Shown one piece after another: positions 53,934 to 62,665 of a stretch of 64,000 nt of DNA (position 1 is the stretch's first letter; each line of letters opens with the position of its first letter). The stretch lies in NCBI RefSeq assembly GCF_003318295.1, contig NZ_QOCW01000001.1, positions 124,001 through 188,000 of the forward strand, written 5' to 3'. The notes beneath the pieces were generated by a model. It was not told the DNA's origin. It did not search any database and saw only the letters and a list, made by a program, of their open reading frames with translations. This DNA comes from Bacillus taeanensis (GTDB taxonomy: Bacteria; Bacillota; Bacilli; Bacillales; UBA6769). Position numbers and translations under genes: made by a program.

Positions 53934-55424
53934 TTATTCATCGATATCTTTATTTTGTTTATCACGCTTTACGTTAAAGCGCACAGGATTTTTGGTTCGA
54001 AGCTGCATTGGTCGTAATGATTGTCTAGAAAACGGCAGGCGAAATAAGGCATCTTTTAAATCAGGTATTCTTGGCGGATAAATAGGTGCCATATAAGGGC
54101 TTCCTAAAGACGTTAGCCGCAATAAATGCGTTAATACAAAACAAGTACAAATCATAATTCCTAATAGGCCCCAAAACTGTGCAAATATTATAAATGGAAA
54201 CCGTAAAATTCGAATCGTATTACCCATCCGATAGACAGGTGTTGTAAATGACCCAAGTGCTGATAATGCGACAATAATGAGCAATACATTGCTCGTTAAT
54301 CCAGCTTCTACAGAAGCCGTTCCAATAACGATCCCGCCTACGATCCCGATTGTTTGTCCGACTTTTGTTGGAAGGCGGGCTCCGGCCTCGCGCAGCAGCT
54401 CAATGGTGATTTCGAGAAAGATTGCTTCTAATACGGGCGGAAAAGGAATTTGACTTCTTGAAGACACGAGTGTTCCTAACAAATCTTTTGGAATGAGTTC
54501 ATAATGATAGGTAATAACGGCAACATAAACAGGTGTTGCAAAAATAGAAAATGATACAGCAAATATTCTGACAAGACGAAAGAAAGAGGCAATATGCCAT
54601 GATAAAAAATAATCTTCAAACGCTGAAAAAAATTCCACTAATGTTGTTGGTCCTGTTACAGCGTGGGGAGAGCCATCAACAAGAAAAGTAACTTTCCCTT
54701 CAGCAAGTGATGCAGCCACACGGTCGGGACGTTCTGTATCAATCAATTGCGGAAAAAGAGAACGACTGTTGTCTTCAATCATCTGCGTTAAATAGGAACT
54801 ATCGATCACTTGGTCAAATTCAACACTTTCTAGCCGTTGAGAAAGTGTTTCTACATATTGATCGTTTGTAATCTCTTCCATGTACAAAATAGCTACTTTT
54901 GTACTAGATAAACTCCCGATTTCAATTTCTTTTACTTTTAATTGAGGGGTGGGAAGTCGTTTGCGTATTAAATTTAAATTCGCATCCAGAGATTCTACAA
55001 ACGCTTCTTTTGGCCCGACAACACTAAATTCTACTTCTGGAAGAGATACTTGCCGTTCTTTATGCAGCGGCGCAGGAACTAGTAAATAATTCTCCTCGTC
55101 GCTTATAAGCTGTAAGAGAATATAACCTTGAAGCAGTTTTTCTCTCATTTCATTAGGGTCTTGTGAAATTTTCACATTTTCAATTGAAAGCTTACTTTTA
55201 AGCTCTTTTATTGTTTTTAATAAATCCCTATTAAAATGAGGAAGAACATCACGATGGACAATCTCCCCATCTATAAGGGGGCGATAATAACAAATCATAT
55301 ATGGGTTTAAACTTGTATGATTGAGATAGCAAAGAAAGTCAGCTGATTTCTTTAATTCTGCAATAAAATTAGGAATCGTTTCTTTTTCTCGTTCAGCTGA
55401 ACGAGAAAAAAGCTTTTTTTTCAT
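53934..55424 (-). CDS. Germinant receptor A-subunit (GerAA family)
   Basis: About 496 residues: a cytoplasmic N-terminal domain (to about residue 290), then membrane helices and the conserved DxPERPD-like and QIPFPPVLEAIFLE segments (here DTERPDRVAASLAEGKV and SRSQIPFPPVLEA) of the GerA family. The frame opens at a TTG (55475), but ATG 55424 follows GGTGAG and lies downstream of a sigma-G-like promoter, so it is preferred. First gene of an intact gerA-gerB-gerC operon. Confidence 0.92.
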   Translation of the reverse strand: MKKKLFSRSAEREKETIPNFIAELKKSADFLCYLNHTSLNPYMICYYRPLIDGEIVHRDVLPHFNRDLLKTIKELKSKLSIENVKISQDPNEMREKLLQGYILLQLISDEENYLLVPAPLHKERQVSLPEVEFSVVGPKEAFVESLDANLNLIRKRLPTPQLKVKEIEIGSLSSTKVAILYMEEITNDQYVETLSQRLESVEFDQVIDSSYLTQMIEDNSRSLFPQLIDTERPDRVAASLAEGKVTFLVDGSPHAVTGPTTLVEFFSAFEDYFLSWHIASFFRLVRIFAVSFSIFATPVYVAVITYHYELIPKDLLGTLVSSRSQIPFPPVLEAIFLEITIELLREAGARLPTKVGQTIGIVGGIVIGTASVEAGLTSNVLLIIVALSALGSFTTPVYRMGNTIRILRFPFIIFAQFWGLLGIMICTCFVLTHLLRLTSLGSPYMAPIYPPRIPDLKDALFRLPFSRQSLRPMQLRTKNPVRFNVKRDKQNKDIDE

Positions 55425-55459
55425 AACCTGTCTCACCGTTCTTCCTTTTTTGCTATTTT

Positions 55460-55490
55460 TATGATGAGACAACAATGCTATTTTTATACA
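55460..55490 (-). promoter_or_regulatory. Candidate sigma-G promoter of the ger operon
   Basis: Read leftward, TGTATA (55490-55485) and CATCATA (55466-55460) are 18 bases apart, resembling the forespore sigma-G pattern (TGnATA, CATnnTA). Germinant-receptor operons are sigma-G dependent in B. subtilis. Transcription would start near 55453, after the TTG at 55475. Confidence 0.45.
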
Positions 55491-55611
55491 AAAAAGAAGT
55501 AATCAACAGAGCTCGCTAATAGAGTATTCCTTTAATAAAGGTTAAAAGGTATGATTTTATATGCAATCGGAGAAAATAGTGGAAGTTATTTTTTATAAAG
55601 GAGTTGGGAAC

Positions 55612-55863
55612 ATGCATAGTCGTCATACTGTAAGATACATTTGTGAAGAATATCCGAGCGGGAATCGTTATTATTTTAAACAAGAGCTTATTACGCATGA
55701 CTCTTGGCAAAACCCTGAATCCATTACTTGGTCAAGACCAAGACCGATTACAGAAAGAACGTACGTGAAACAAAAAGAAGCAGGCTTTCCAACACAATTT
55801 CATTACATTGAAAAGCCGCCTGCAGATATTCTCTATCTTGGATCATTGCGTGTTGAAAATTAA
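55612..55863 (+). CDS. Hypothetical protein
   Basis: An 83-residue soluble protein, basic and rich in aromatic residues (NRYYFKQELITHDSW, ITWSRPRPITER, GFPTQFHYIEKPP). I do not recognise its family. AAAGGAGTTGGG precedes ATG 55612; the frame extends further upstream without a signal. Its stop overlaps the end of convergent yugF by four bases. Its position beside the germination operon hints at, but does not show, a sporulation role. Confidence 0.68.
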   Translation: MHSRHTVRYICEEYPSGNRYYFKQELITHDSWQNPESITWSRPRPITERTYVKQKEAGFPTQFHYIEKPPADILYLGSLRVEN

Positions 55864-56702
55864 ATAAAGGAAAGGATGTCTTTATAGAGGCGTTCAGGTT
55901 TTTCTTCACAAACGAGATGACCCGTTTTTTCATATATTTTAAGTTCGGCATGCTGCAAATCATGAACAAGTTTTTGACCAATGTTTACAGGGACAACCTT
56001 GTCTTCTTTGCCCCATATAAGCAGACAAGGTGTATTTATTTTTTGTAATTCTTCTGAAGAAAGATCTCCTTCACGATGACGAAGCAGACGAATCATACAA
56101 TCAAGAAAATGTTTATCTTCAAAAGGCTTGCTGTATCCTTGAATGAGCTCGTCATCGACAAGGTTTTTATTATGCACCACAGTAAGCAAATTTTCTTTTA
56201 CATCTTTTTTTTCAAACCATCTCTTCATAAACCAAGTTACAAATGGGATATAAGAGGAATAAACAGCAACACGTTTCGCTCGTTTTAAATAACTTGAAGC
56301 CCCGATTAAGATACACTTTTTTACAAGTTCAGGTGCTTGTTTAGCAACTTGAAGTGCAATTTGACCGCCCATGGAATGTCCTACAATAATAACGTTTTTT
56401 AACTTCAGCTGTTTTATAAAATCGACAACAAGCTTACCGTAGTTTTGATAAGAATAAATAAATTTTGTTGATTTTTCTGTCTTTCCAAAACCAGGTAAAT
56501 CAAGTGAGATAGCTGAGTATTCGCTTATTAAAAATGGAAGCAGTTTGCGAAAACTAAATGTTGAGGAAAGAAAACCGTGTATCATTAAAAATGTAGGTTT
56601 GTTTTTTTGATAGGGATGATCATATTTTTCATAATAAACATCTACATTTTGCACATTTATTCGCAAGCCTTGTGAATAAAGATCTTTTTCATTTATTACC
56701 AT
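55860..56702 (-). CDS. yugF: YugF alpha/beta hydrolase
   Basis: A 280-residue alpha/beta hydrolase: FLMIHGFLSSTFSFR forms the oxyanion region, VGHSMGGQIAL the nucleophile elbow, and KTGHLVCEEKPE the catalytic histidine. Substrate is unknown. ATG 56702, with GGAGTG upstream, gives a length close to B. subtilis YugF; the frame continues upstream to 56783 without a better signal. It lies between the germination operon and yugG. Confidence 0.85.
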   Translation of the reverse strand: MVINEKDLYSQGLRINVQNVDVYYEKYDHPYQKNKPTFLMIHGFLSSTFSFRKLLPFLISEYSAISLDLPGFGKTEKSTKFIYSYQNYGKLVVDFIKQLKLKNVIIVGHSMGGQIALQVAKQAPELVKKCILIGASSYLKRAKRVAVYSSYIPFVTWFMKRWFEKKDVKENLLTVVHNKNLVDDELIQGYSKPFEDKHFLDCMIRLLRHREGDLSSEELQKINTPCLLIWGKEDKVVPVNIGQKLVHDLQHAELKIYEKTGHLVCEEKPERLYKDILSFI

Positions 56703-56943
56703 AACTGTCACTCCGTTGAACTGTTTTCGGTTAGTTTTCCCTTTTTTAAAAAAGATAAAGCAAGAAATTATTGAAAAGATCAATGATAATTCCTACTAAC
56801 GAAACCGCCAATCTTTGCTATAATGTACTGTAAAATGCTTTTTATTTTAAAAATACAAAATAAAAAGAGATAATAAAAAACAACTTTATAAAATCATGAC
56901 TCAACATAATGATACTGTTTATTTTCTAAAAGGAGGAAAAAGA

Positions 56944-57438
56944 ATGGGTGAAAAAGAGATTGAAGTGTTAGAAATTTTAGAAAGAAATGGACGTATTGAT
57001 ATTCAGACTATTGCTAAGATGGTTGATTTATCAGTGGAAGAGGTTCAAAAATTAATCCAATCTTTAGAAGAGAAAAATGTTATTTTAGGCTATTCAGCGG
57101 TTATAAACTGGAGTAAAGCCCCAATTGCAGAAGGTGTGACAGCGATGATTGATGTGAAAGTAGCACCGAAGCGAGGAGTAGGTTTTGATGAAGTAGCAGA
57201 GCGGATTTATCGTTTTCCTGAAGTGAAAGCTGTTTATTTAATGTCAGGAGCATATGATCTTTCAGTCCAAATTGAAGGAAAAACAATGACTGAGGTTGCA
57301 TCATTTGTATCTGATAAGCTATCAACGCTTGATTCTGTGCTTTCTACAACAACACACTTTTTATTGAAAAAATATAAGCATGACGGCATTATTTTTGAGC
57401 CAACTAAAAAAGATAAACGTATTGTGGTGTCACCATGA
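56944..57438 (+). CDS. yugG: Lrp/AsnC-family regulator YugG
   Basis: A 164-residue regulator with an N-terminal helix-turn-helix (RIDIQTIAKMVDLSVEEVQK, about residues 17-36) and a C-terminal RAM effector domain (IAEGVTAMIDVKV onward). It probably senses an amino acid. AAAGGAGG precedes ATG 56944. The gene overlaps yugH by four bases (ATGA), so the regulator and the aminotransferase are co-translated and probably form one regulatory unit. Confidence 0.9.
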   Translation: MGEKEIEVLEILERNGRIDIQTIAKMVDLSVEEVQKLIQSLEEKNVILGYSAVINWSKAPIAEGVTAMIDVKVAPKRGVGFDEVAERIYRFPEVKAVYLMSGAYDLSVQIEGKTMTEVASFVSDKLSTLDSVLSTTTHFLLKKYKHDGIIFEPTKKDKRIVVSP

Positions 57439-58622
57439 GAACAGAACAAACAGCACAAAAAAATTATTTATCAAAAGTGGCACAAGAAATTAAGCCTTCA
57501 GGAATAAGAAAGTTTTTTGATTTAGCATCACAAATGGAGAATGTCATCTCACTTGGGGTAGGGGAACCAGACTTTGTGACACCTTGGAATGTGTGCGAAG
57601 CAAGTCTTGCATCAATGGAGCAGGGGTACACGGCCTATACAGCAAACGCCGGACTTCTTGAACTGCGTGAGGCAATCTCACAGTACTTAGAAAGCAAGTT
57701 TCAAACTGCCTATGACCCAAAAACAGAACTGCTTGTAACTGTAGGAGCAAGTCAAGCTATTGATCTTTCTTTTCGAGCGATTTTAAACCCTGGCGACGAG
57801 GTATTGGTCGTGGAACCAAGCTTTGTAGCGTATGCACCAACAGTCTCACTTGCAGGAGGTGTACCTGTTCCGGTACCAACTTCTCATGAAAACAATTTTA
57901 AGTTAATGCCTGATATGCTTGAAAGAGCGATTACAAATAAAACGAAAGCCATTTTACTTTGTTTTCCAAGCAACCCAACAGGGGCAACGATGACAAAAGA
58001 AGAGCTTGAACAAATTGCTCGTATTATAGAGAAACATGATTTAATTGTGTTATCTGATGAAATTTATGCAGAATTATCGTATGACCACGAACATTACAGC
58101 ATCGCGCGTATTCCAGAGATGCGGGAGCGGACGATTTTAATTTCTGGTTTTTCAAAGGCTTTTGCAATGACGGGATGGCGTCTCGGTTATGTGGCGGGTC
58201 CACAAGTCTTTTTGCAAGCCATGCTGAAAATTCATCAATATACAATGATGTGTGCACCGACAATGGCTCAGTACGGGGCATTAGAAGCGTTAACGAATGG
58301 ACTTGATGATGTACAGAAAATGATTCGCAGCTATAGACAGCGCCGTAACTACTTTGTAAAAGCTTGTCGGGAAATAGGATTAGAATGCCATACTCCAGGA
58401 GGAGCTTTTTATGCTTTTCCATCGATTCGGGCAACAGGTTTAACATCCGATGAATTTGCAGAGCGTCTTTTAGAAGAAGAACGCGTCGCAGTTGTACCGG
58501 GTAGTGTGTTTGGAAGCGGCGGAGAAGGACATATAAGGTGTTCGTATGCAAGATCGCTTGAAGAACTTCAAGAAGCGATTAAACGAATGGGCCGATTTGT
58601 ACAAAAGTATGTAAAGCAATAA
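57435..58622 (+). CDS. yugH: Aminotransferase class I/II (YugH, PatA-like)
   Basis: A 395-residue PLP-dependent fold-type I aminotransferase. SLGVGEPDFVTP near residue 40, the cofactor-binding DEIYAELSY segment, the lysine in SGFSKAFAMTGWRLGY (about residue 235) and the C-terminal IRCSYARSLE arginine are present. Aspartate, alanine or aromatic amino acids are likely substrates. It is coupled to yugG. No T-rich terminator follows on the plus strand at once. Confidence 0.9.
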   Translation: MRTEQTAQKNYLSKVAQEIKPSGIRKFFDLASQMENVISLGVGEPDFVTPWNVCEASLASMEQGYTAYTANAGLLELREAISQYLESKFQTAYDPKTELLVTVGASQAIDLSFRAILNPGDEVLVVEPSFVAYAPTVSLAGGVPVPVPTSHENNFKLMPDMLERAITNKTKAILLCFPSNPTGATMTKEELEQIARIIEKHDLIVLSDEIYAELSYDHEHYSIARIPEMRERTILISGFSKAFAMTGWRLGYVAGPQVFLQAMLKIHQYTMMCAPTMAQYGALEALTNGLDDVQKMIRSYRQRRNYFVKACREIGLECHTPGGAFYAFPSIRATGLTSDEFAERLLEEERVAVVPGSVFGSGGEGHIRCSYARSLEELQEAIKRMGRFVQKYVKQ

Positions 58623-58627
58623 AAAAG

Positions 58628-58657
58628 GAAGATAAAGTCCCGCTGGACTTTATCTTC
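58628..58657 (-). terminator. Minus-strand-oriented terminator hairpin 1
   Basis: GAAGATAAAGTCC pairs perfectly with GGACTTTATCTTC around CGCT. Only the minus strand gives a following U-tract (CTTTTTT), although no minus-strand gene is present. Confidence 0.6.
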
Positions 58658-58663
58658 ACACAA

Positions 58664-58707
58664 TAAAAAGGGGGAATTTGCTAAACAGCTGTTAGCATTA
58701 TTCCCCT
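58664..58707 (-). terminator. Minus-strand-oriented terminator-like hairpin 2
   Basis: GGGGAA and GCTAA pair with TTAGC and TTCCCC around ACAGCTG, with small internal loops. The minus strand continues CCTTTTTATTG, a U-tract. Confidence 0.5.
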
Positions 58708-58771
58708 CATTTATAATTTTATACATAGCAAAAAGAAAAAATAAAAGTTATGAGTGTAAATGTAGTGTACG

Positions 58772-58822
58772 AATCTAAAGAAGTGATTGCTTTTAAAAGC
58801 AATCACTTCTTTAGATTTTCTT
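58772..58822 (+). terminator. 46-bp perfect palindrome, terminator-like
   Basis: Two 23-base arms meet with no spacer (58772-58794 and 58795-58817; centre GCTTTTAAAAGC), followed by TTTTC on the plus strand. It may end yugGH transcription or act as a DNA-level site. Confidence 0.6.
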
Positions 58823-58971
58823 AACGTTTTTTATAAAGAGGATAACGTATAAGTAGAAAGAATAGTATGTCATGAAGCCGTGTCCTTTACGGCAGTGATA
58901 CAATATTTTAGGGGGAATTGAAACTCTTCTTTAGAAGGTAAAGTTATATAAAGGGAAGGGGCGGAACACTC

Positions 58972-59523
58972 ATGAGTGAGGAAGAGCTAATTGCAATGGC
59001 AAAAAAGGGGGATGCTGATGCATTTCGAGCTCTCGTTGAACAATATGCATCAGTTACAGAGAGATTTGCCTATCAAATTGGTGCTTCTCCAAACGATATT
59101 GAAGATATTGCGCAAGAAGTCTTTATTCGTATTTATCGTTTTTTGCATCAATATAATGGAACAACCTTTACAACATGGTTATATAAAATTACGTTAAATG
59201 TGTGTCGTGATAGCTTTAAAAAGAAACAATCAACTCAAAGAAAACTGTTTAAATTGTTTAAACAGCCAGTGGAGGGTTATGAAGCGATCGAACCAGAAAT
59301 TATAAAGGATGAAGAAGATCGTATGCTACATACTATCATTCAAAAGATGGACGAAAAGTATAGAATACCAATTGTATTGTTTTATTTTCATGAAAAAAAA
59401 CAGGAAGAAATAGCAGAAATATTAAATATTCCTCTTTCAACTGTAAAAACACGCATTTCGCGCGGAAAAGCGAAATTAAAGCAAAAAATTGAGAAAAGGG
59501 AAGGAGAGCAGCATGATGTCTGA
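58972..59523 (+). CDS. ECF RNA polymerase sigma factor
   Basis: A 183-residue sigma-70-family factor of the ECF type. Region 2 (about residues 20-90) shows IEDIAQEVFIRIYRFLHQY and FTTWLYKITLNVCRD; region 4 (about 125-175) has PIVLFYFHEKKQEEIAEILN and IPLSTVKTRISRGKAKLK. It does not clearly match any one of the B. subtilis ECF factors. GGGAAGGGG precedes the ATG. The anti-sigma gene begins before its stop codon, so the pair is co-expressed. Its targets are unknown. Confidence 0.9.
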   Translation: MSEEELIAMAKKGDADAFRALVEQYASVTERFAYQIGASPNDIEDIAQEVFIRIYRFLHQYNGTTFTTWLYKITLNVCRDSFKKKQSTQRKLFKLFKQPVEGYEAIEPEIIKDEEDRMLHTIIQKMDEKYRIPIVLFYFHEKKQEEIAEILNIPLSTVKTRISRGKAKLKQKIEKREGEQHDV

Positions 59524-60382
59524 TGAACAACAATTTGAAAAACGCATGAAAAAGTTAAAGTCGTCCTATCATGAAATGCCGTCCTTTTCTTCAATAGATA
59601 AAATTACAAAAGAAATAGCTGAAAAAGAAACAATGGAAAGCATTCATAAAATCTCTCACAAGAAAAAGTGGTTCAGGATTGGCGGTACTGCAGCGGCAAT
59701 ATGTATAGGCGTACTTTTAATAATGAATACCATGTTTTCTAACACAGATCAATTTGCAAATGAAAGTTTAGAATGGACAGAAGAGGAAGCGGCATCTCAG
59801 AAAAATGAAGCAAAAGAAAATACGATGCAAACAGAACTAGCCCCTCCTAAGGCACATCAATATGATATTGCTGAAACAGATCGCCCTCTAATAAAAGTAG
59901 ATACCATTCAAATTGAAGGAATACCAGAGCAGAAAACTTTTCATCTCTATAAGAATGAAGAGCTTGGTTTTTCAACGTATTATCCTGATGACATGATAGT
60001 AGGCGTCGAAAGTACTGAACAAGAAAAAAGTGTGACGTTTTTTGCTGATTTTAATGAAGTGTCTCAAAAAAATACCTTTATTCGTTTTCAGCTTTTACCT
60101 AATCATCTAGAACCGTCTATTGAGTCTGCGGCGAATTACGTTGAAGCAGCATATGGAAGCAGCCAGCTTACAAAGAAGCCTCAGCATGATGAATTTTATT
60201 TATCAGAAATTGAATATGAATTTACAACAAGACAGGCGAACAAAGTAATTAACGGATGGATTTCGCTTTTTACTCACCATAATCAAATTTATATTCTTAC
60301 TGTTCAGTATGTGCCGGAAGTAGGGGAAGCATTAGAAGGGCGTACTAATTATATTCTCAATCAAATGGTTTGGGAGGAATAA
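59513..60382 (+). CDS. Membrane-anchored anti-sigma factor
   Basis: About 289 residues: a charged cytoplasmic N-terminus (to about 55), one membrane segment (WFRIGGTAAAICIGVLLIMN, near residues 58-77) and a large extracytoplasmic part with acidic linker and a compact domain (from about 130). It has no zinc anti-sigma motif. Overlap with the sigma gene and this topology indicate a regulator that holds the ECF factor until an external signal. GGGAAGGAGAG precedes two adjacent ATGs (59513, 59516). Confidence 0.82.
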   Translation: MMSDEQQFEKRMKKLKSSYHEMPSFSSIDKITKEIAEKETMESIHKISHKKKWFRIGGTAAAICIGVLLIMNTMFSNTDQFANESLEWTEEEAASQKNEAKENTMQTELAPPKAHQYDIAETDRPLIKVDTIQIEGIPEQKTFHLYKNEELGFSTYYPDDMIVGVESTEQEKSVTFFADFNEVSQKNTFIRFQLLPNHLEPSIESAANYVEAAYGSSQLTKKPQHDEFYLSEIEYEFTTRQANKVINGWISLFTHHNQIYILTVQYVPEVGEALEGRTNYILNQMVWEE

Positions 60383-60389
60383 TTATTTT

Positions 60390-60429
60390 ATAAAACACAT
60401 TTCTTAAACAGGGGATGTGTTTTATTTTT
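60390..60429 (+). terminator. Terminator of the sigma/anti-sigma operon
   Basis: ATAAAACACAT pairs with ATGTGTTTTAT around a short loop, followed by T residues. Confidence 0.75.
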
Positions 60430-60504
60430 ATGAAGAAATGGGAAATGATATATAAGAAAAATGCCTCATGTAATAAATTTCAATACTTGACAATTTGATC
60501 TTTT

Positions 60505-60533
60505 TTGTCTAATAGTCATTTCTATGTTATAAT
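60505..60533 (+). promoter_or_regulatory. Promoter of yugI
   Basis: TTGTCT (60505-60510) and TATAAT (60528-60533) are 17 bases apart, 32 bases before the start codon. Confidence 0.75.
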
Positions 60534-60565
60534 AACAAAGTTAAAAAATAGTTGGGAGTGTTTTG

Positions 60566-60970
60566 ATGGGTAATTATGAAGCTGGAAATATTGTAGAAGG
60601 TAAAGTAACAGGCATTAAGCCGTTCGGTGCTTTTGTTGCACTTGATGATCAAAAACAAGGATTAGTGCATATTTCCGAAATTTCACATAGCTACGTTAAA
60701 GATATTAACGAACATTTATCTGTAGGAGATGAAGTAAAGGTTAAAATTCTGGATGTAAACCAAGATTCAGGGAAAATTTCTTTATCTATTCGCGCAACAC
60801 AAGAAGCGCCGAAACGTGAAGAAAAACCAAGACGTCCAAAGCCTGCTCCTAAAGCAGCAAGCACAAATGCTGCCCCGCAAGGTTTTAATACACTTGAAGA
60901 TAAATTAAAAGATTGGTTAAAAGAATCAAACGAACGTCAAGCACAAATTAACAAGCGTTTGAAAAAATAA
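60566..60970 (+). CDS. yugI: General stress protein 13 (YugI), S1 RNA-binding domain
   Basis: A 134-residue protein with a single S1 domain (about residues 5-75: VEGKVTGIKPFGAFVALDDQ, GLVHISEISHSYVKDI, VKVKILDVNQDSGKISLSIR), a Pro/Lys-rich linker and a C-terminal helix. It associates with ribosomes or RNA in related species. GGGAGTG precedes the ATG. It has its own strong promoter and a terminator. Confidence 0.93.
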   Translation: MGNYEAGNIVEGKVTGIKPFGAFVALDDQKQGLVHISEISHSYVKDINEHLSVGDEVKVKILDVNQDSGKISLSIRATQEAPKREEKPRRPKPAPKAASTNAAPQGFNTLEDKLKDWLKESNERQAQINKRLKK

Positions 60971-60973
60971 CCA

Positions 60974-61012
60974 TAAAAAAGAAGGCAGCATCTTTGCTGT
61001 CTTCTTTTTTAT
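60974..61012 (+). terminator. Terminator of yugI
   Basis: AAAAAAGAAGGCAGCA pairs with TGCTGTCTTCTTTTTT, with T run. Confidence 0.85.
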
Positions 61013-61074
61013 GGTGTTAAAAGGTAAGCTTGATTTAAAGGGAATCCGTTTATTTTCAGCAGCAATCGCTTTAA

Positions 61075-61308
61075 TTACCGTACTCCCCGTGGCTCTGTTC
61101 CTTCTTCAAGTTCAACGGATGGTTTAAAAAGAAGTGTTAAACAATAAAGACCGCTTAATCCAACTAATCCATAAACAATTCGTGCTAACGCAGCATTTTG
61201 TCCGCCGAATATAGCTGCAACAAGGTCAAATTGGAAAAAACCAATTAAGCCCCAATTGATGGCACCGATAATCACGAGTGCTAATGCAATTCGCTGTAAT
61301 GTGCTCAT
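61075..61308 (-). CDS. yuzA: YuzA, DUF378 membrane protein
   Basis: A 77-residue protein with two membrane segments (about residues 5-25 and 40-60). STLQRIALALVIIGAINWGL is the family hallmark, and ARIVYGLVGLSGLYCL forms the second helix. Function is unknown. ATG 61308, with AAGGAGGG upstream, is preferred over the earlier ATG at 61341. It lies between yugI and yugJ as in B. subtilis. Confidence 0.87.
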   Translation of the reverse strand: MSTLQRIALALVIIGAINWGLIGFFQFDLVAAIFGGQNAALARIVYGLVGLSGLYCLTLLFKPSVELEEGTEPRGVR

Positions 61309-61494
61309 ATAGATAGAACCCTCCTTATAGTAGAAAATCATTACGTTCTTATTTTTTCATTCCCCTTCTCATTTTATTCAAACTTTTTATAAGTCTTATT
61401 GCTTTATTTTCCGAAATAAATGGGAGATAATAACGACTGTATAAAAGCTTTAATATAGTTTGTAACAGAATATTTAAAATGAAAGGTGATAAAA

Positions 61495-62658
61495 GTGGAA
61501 AATTTCACATTTCAAAATCCAACGAAATTAATTTTCGGAAAAGGTCAGCTTGAATCGCTTCAAGAAGAACTTGTCCATTATGGAGAAAACATTCTCGTTG
61601 TTTACGGCGGCGGAAGCATTAAACGAAATGGTTTATATGACGAGGTTATGGAACATTTACATAAATTAAATAAAAATGTGTTTGAGCTTTCAGGAGTAGA
61701 ACCAAATCCGCGTTTAACAACTGTAAGAAAAGGTGTAGAAATTTGCAAAAGAGAAAATATTGATTTTATTCTTGCTGTTGGCGGCGGAAGTGTAATCGAT
61801 TGTACGAAATCAATTGCAGCTGGGGCAAAGTATGATGGCGATGTATGGGAGCTTATTACAAAGAAAGAAATTCCAAAGGATGCGGCTCTAATTGGAACTG
61901 TGCTCACCCTTGCTGCGACAGGCTCTGAGATGAATTCAGGAGCGGTTATTACAAATTGGGAAACAAATGAAAAATATGGTTGGGGACATCCGCTTTTATT
62001 CCCGAAATTTTCAATATTAGATCCTGTGTACACCTTTACAGTTCCAAAAAATCATACTGTATATGGTATTGTTGATATGATGACACATGTTTTGGAACAA
62101 TATTTTCATAAAACGACGAATACACCGCTGCAGGAACGGATGGCTGAATCTGTTTTGTTAACGGTTATGGAAGCTGCGCCAAAGCTTCTTAATGATCTTG
62201 AGAATTATGAGCTTCGTGAAACGGTCCTTTACAGCGGTACAATTGCCTTAAATGGTTTTTTACAAATGGGTTTACGCGGTGACTGGGCAAGTCATAACAT
62301 TGAGCATGCAGTATCAGCTGTATATGATATTCCGCATGCGGGTGGACTGGCAATTTTATATCCAAACTGGATGAAGCATGCTCTTGATGAAAATCCAGCG
62401 AAATTTAAACAGCTTGCAGTCCGTGTATTTAATGTTGAGGAAGCTGGGAAATCAGATCGTGAAGTCGCTCTTGAAGGAATTGAAAAACTAAGTGCATTTT
62501 GGTCAAGCCTTGGTGCGCCTAACCGCTTAGCAGACTATGATATTGATGAGTCCAAGCTTGATGTAATAGCAGATCGTGCCATGGCTCGTGGCGAATTTGG
62601 TAATTTTAAAACATTAAATCGTGACAATGTGATTAAAATTTTAAAAATGTCATTATAA
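61495..62658 (+). CDS. yugJ: NADH-dependent iron-containing alcohol (butanol) dehydrogenase YugJ
   Basis: A 387-residue group III alcohol dehydrogenase. The NAD(P)-binding region includes [16 protein letters not shown] and [17 protein letters not shown]; the metal-ligand segment has [15 protein letters not shown] and [23 protein letters not shown] (split across two helices). GTG 61495 is preferred, with AAAGGTGAT upstream, and gives a start like B. subtilis YugJ (MENFT). It is followed at once by the palindromic element and then pgi. Confidence 0.94.
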   Translation: MENFTFQNPTKLIFGKGQLESLQEELVHYGENILVVYGGGSIKRNGLYDEVMEHLHKLNKNVFELSGVEPNPRLTTVRKGVEICKRENIDFILAVGGGSVIDCTKSIAAGAKYDGDVWELITKKEIPKDAALIGTVLTLAATGSEMNSGAVITNWETNEKYGWGHPLLFPKFSILDPVYTFTVPKNHTVYGIVDMMTHVLEQYFHKTTNTPLQERMAESVLLTVMEAAPKLLNDLENYELRETVLYSGTIALNGFLQMGLRGDWASHNIEHAVSAVYDIPHAGGLAILYPNWMKHALDENPAKFKQLAVRVFNVEEAGKSDREVALEGIEKLSAFWSSLGAPNRLADYDIDESKLDVIADRAMARGEFGNFKTLNRDNVIKILKMSL

Positions 62659-62665
62659 TAATTGT

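Larger units (their letters stand above)
58623..58971. other. Gene-free region with three strong hairpins
   Basis: Between yugH and the sigma-factor gene lie a 13-bp stem (58628-58657), an interrupted stem (58668-58707) and a perfect 46-bp palindrome (58772-58817). The first two are followed by T-runs only on the minus strand (CCTTTTTTATT and CTTTTTATTG), the third by TTTTC on the plus strand. A leftward small RNA ending at the first two hairpins is possible. TACAAT at 58899 and TGAAAC at 58919 lie upstream of the sigma gene but make no complete promoter. Confidence 0.5.

Noticed and set aside
58919..58945. Autoregulatory ECF promoter for the sigma gene
   Set aside because: TGAAAC is present but the -10 region reads AAGT rather than CGT(A/C), so only half of the signature is met.
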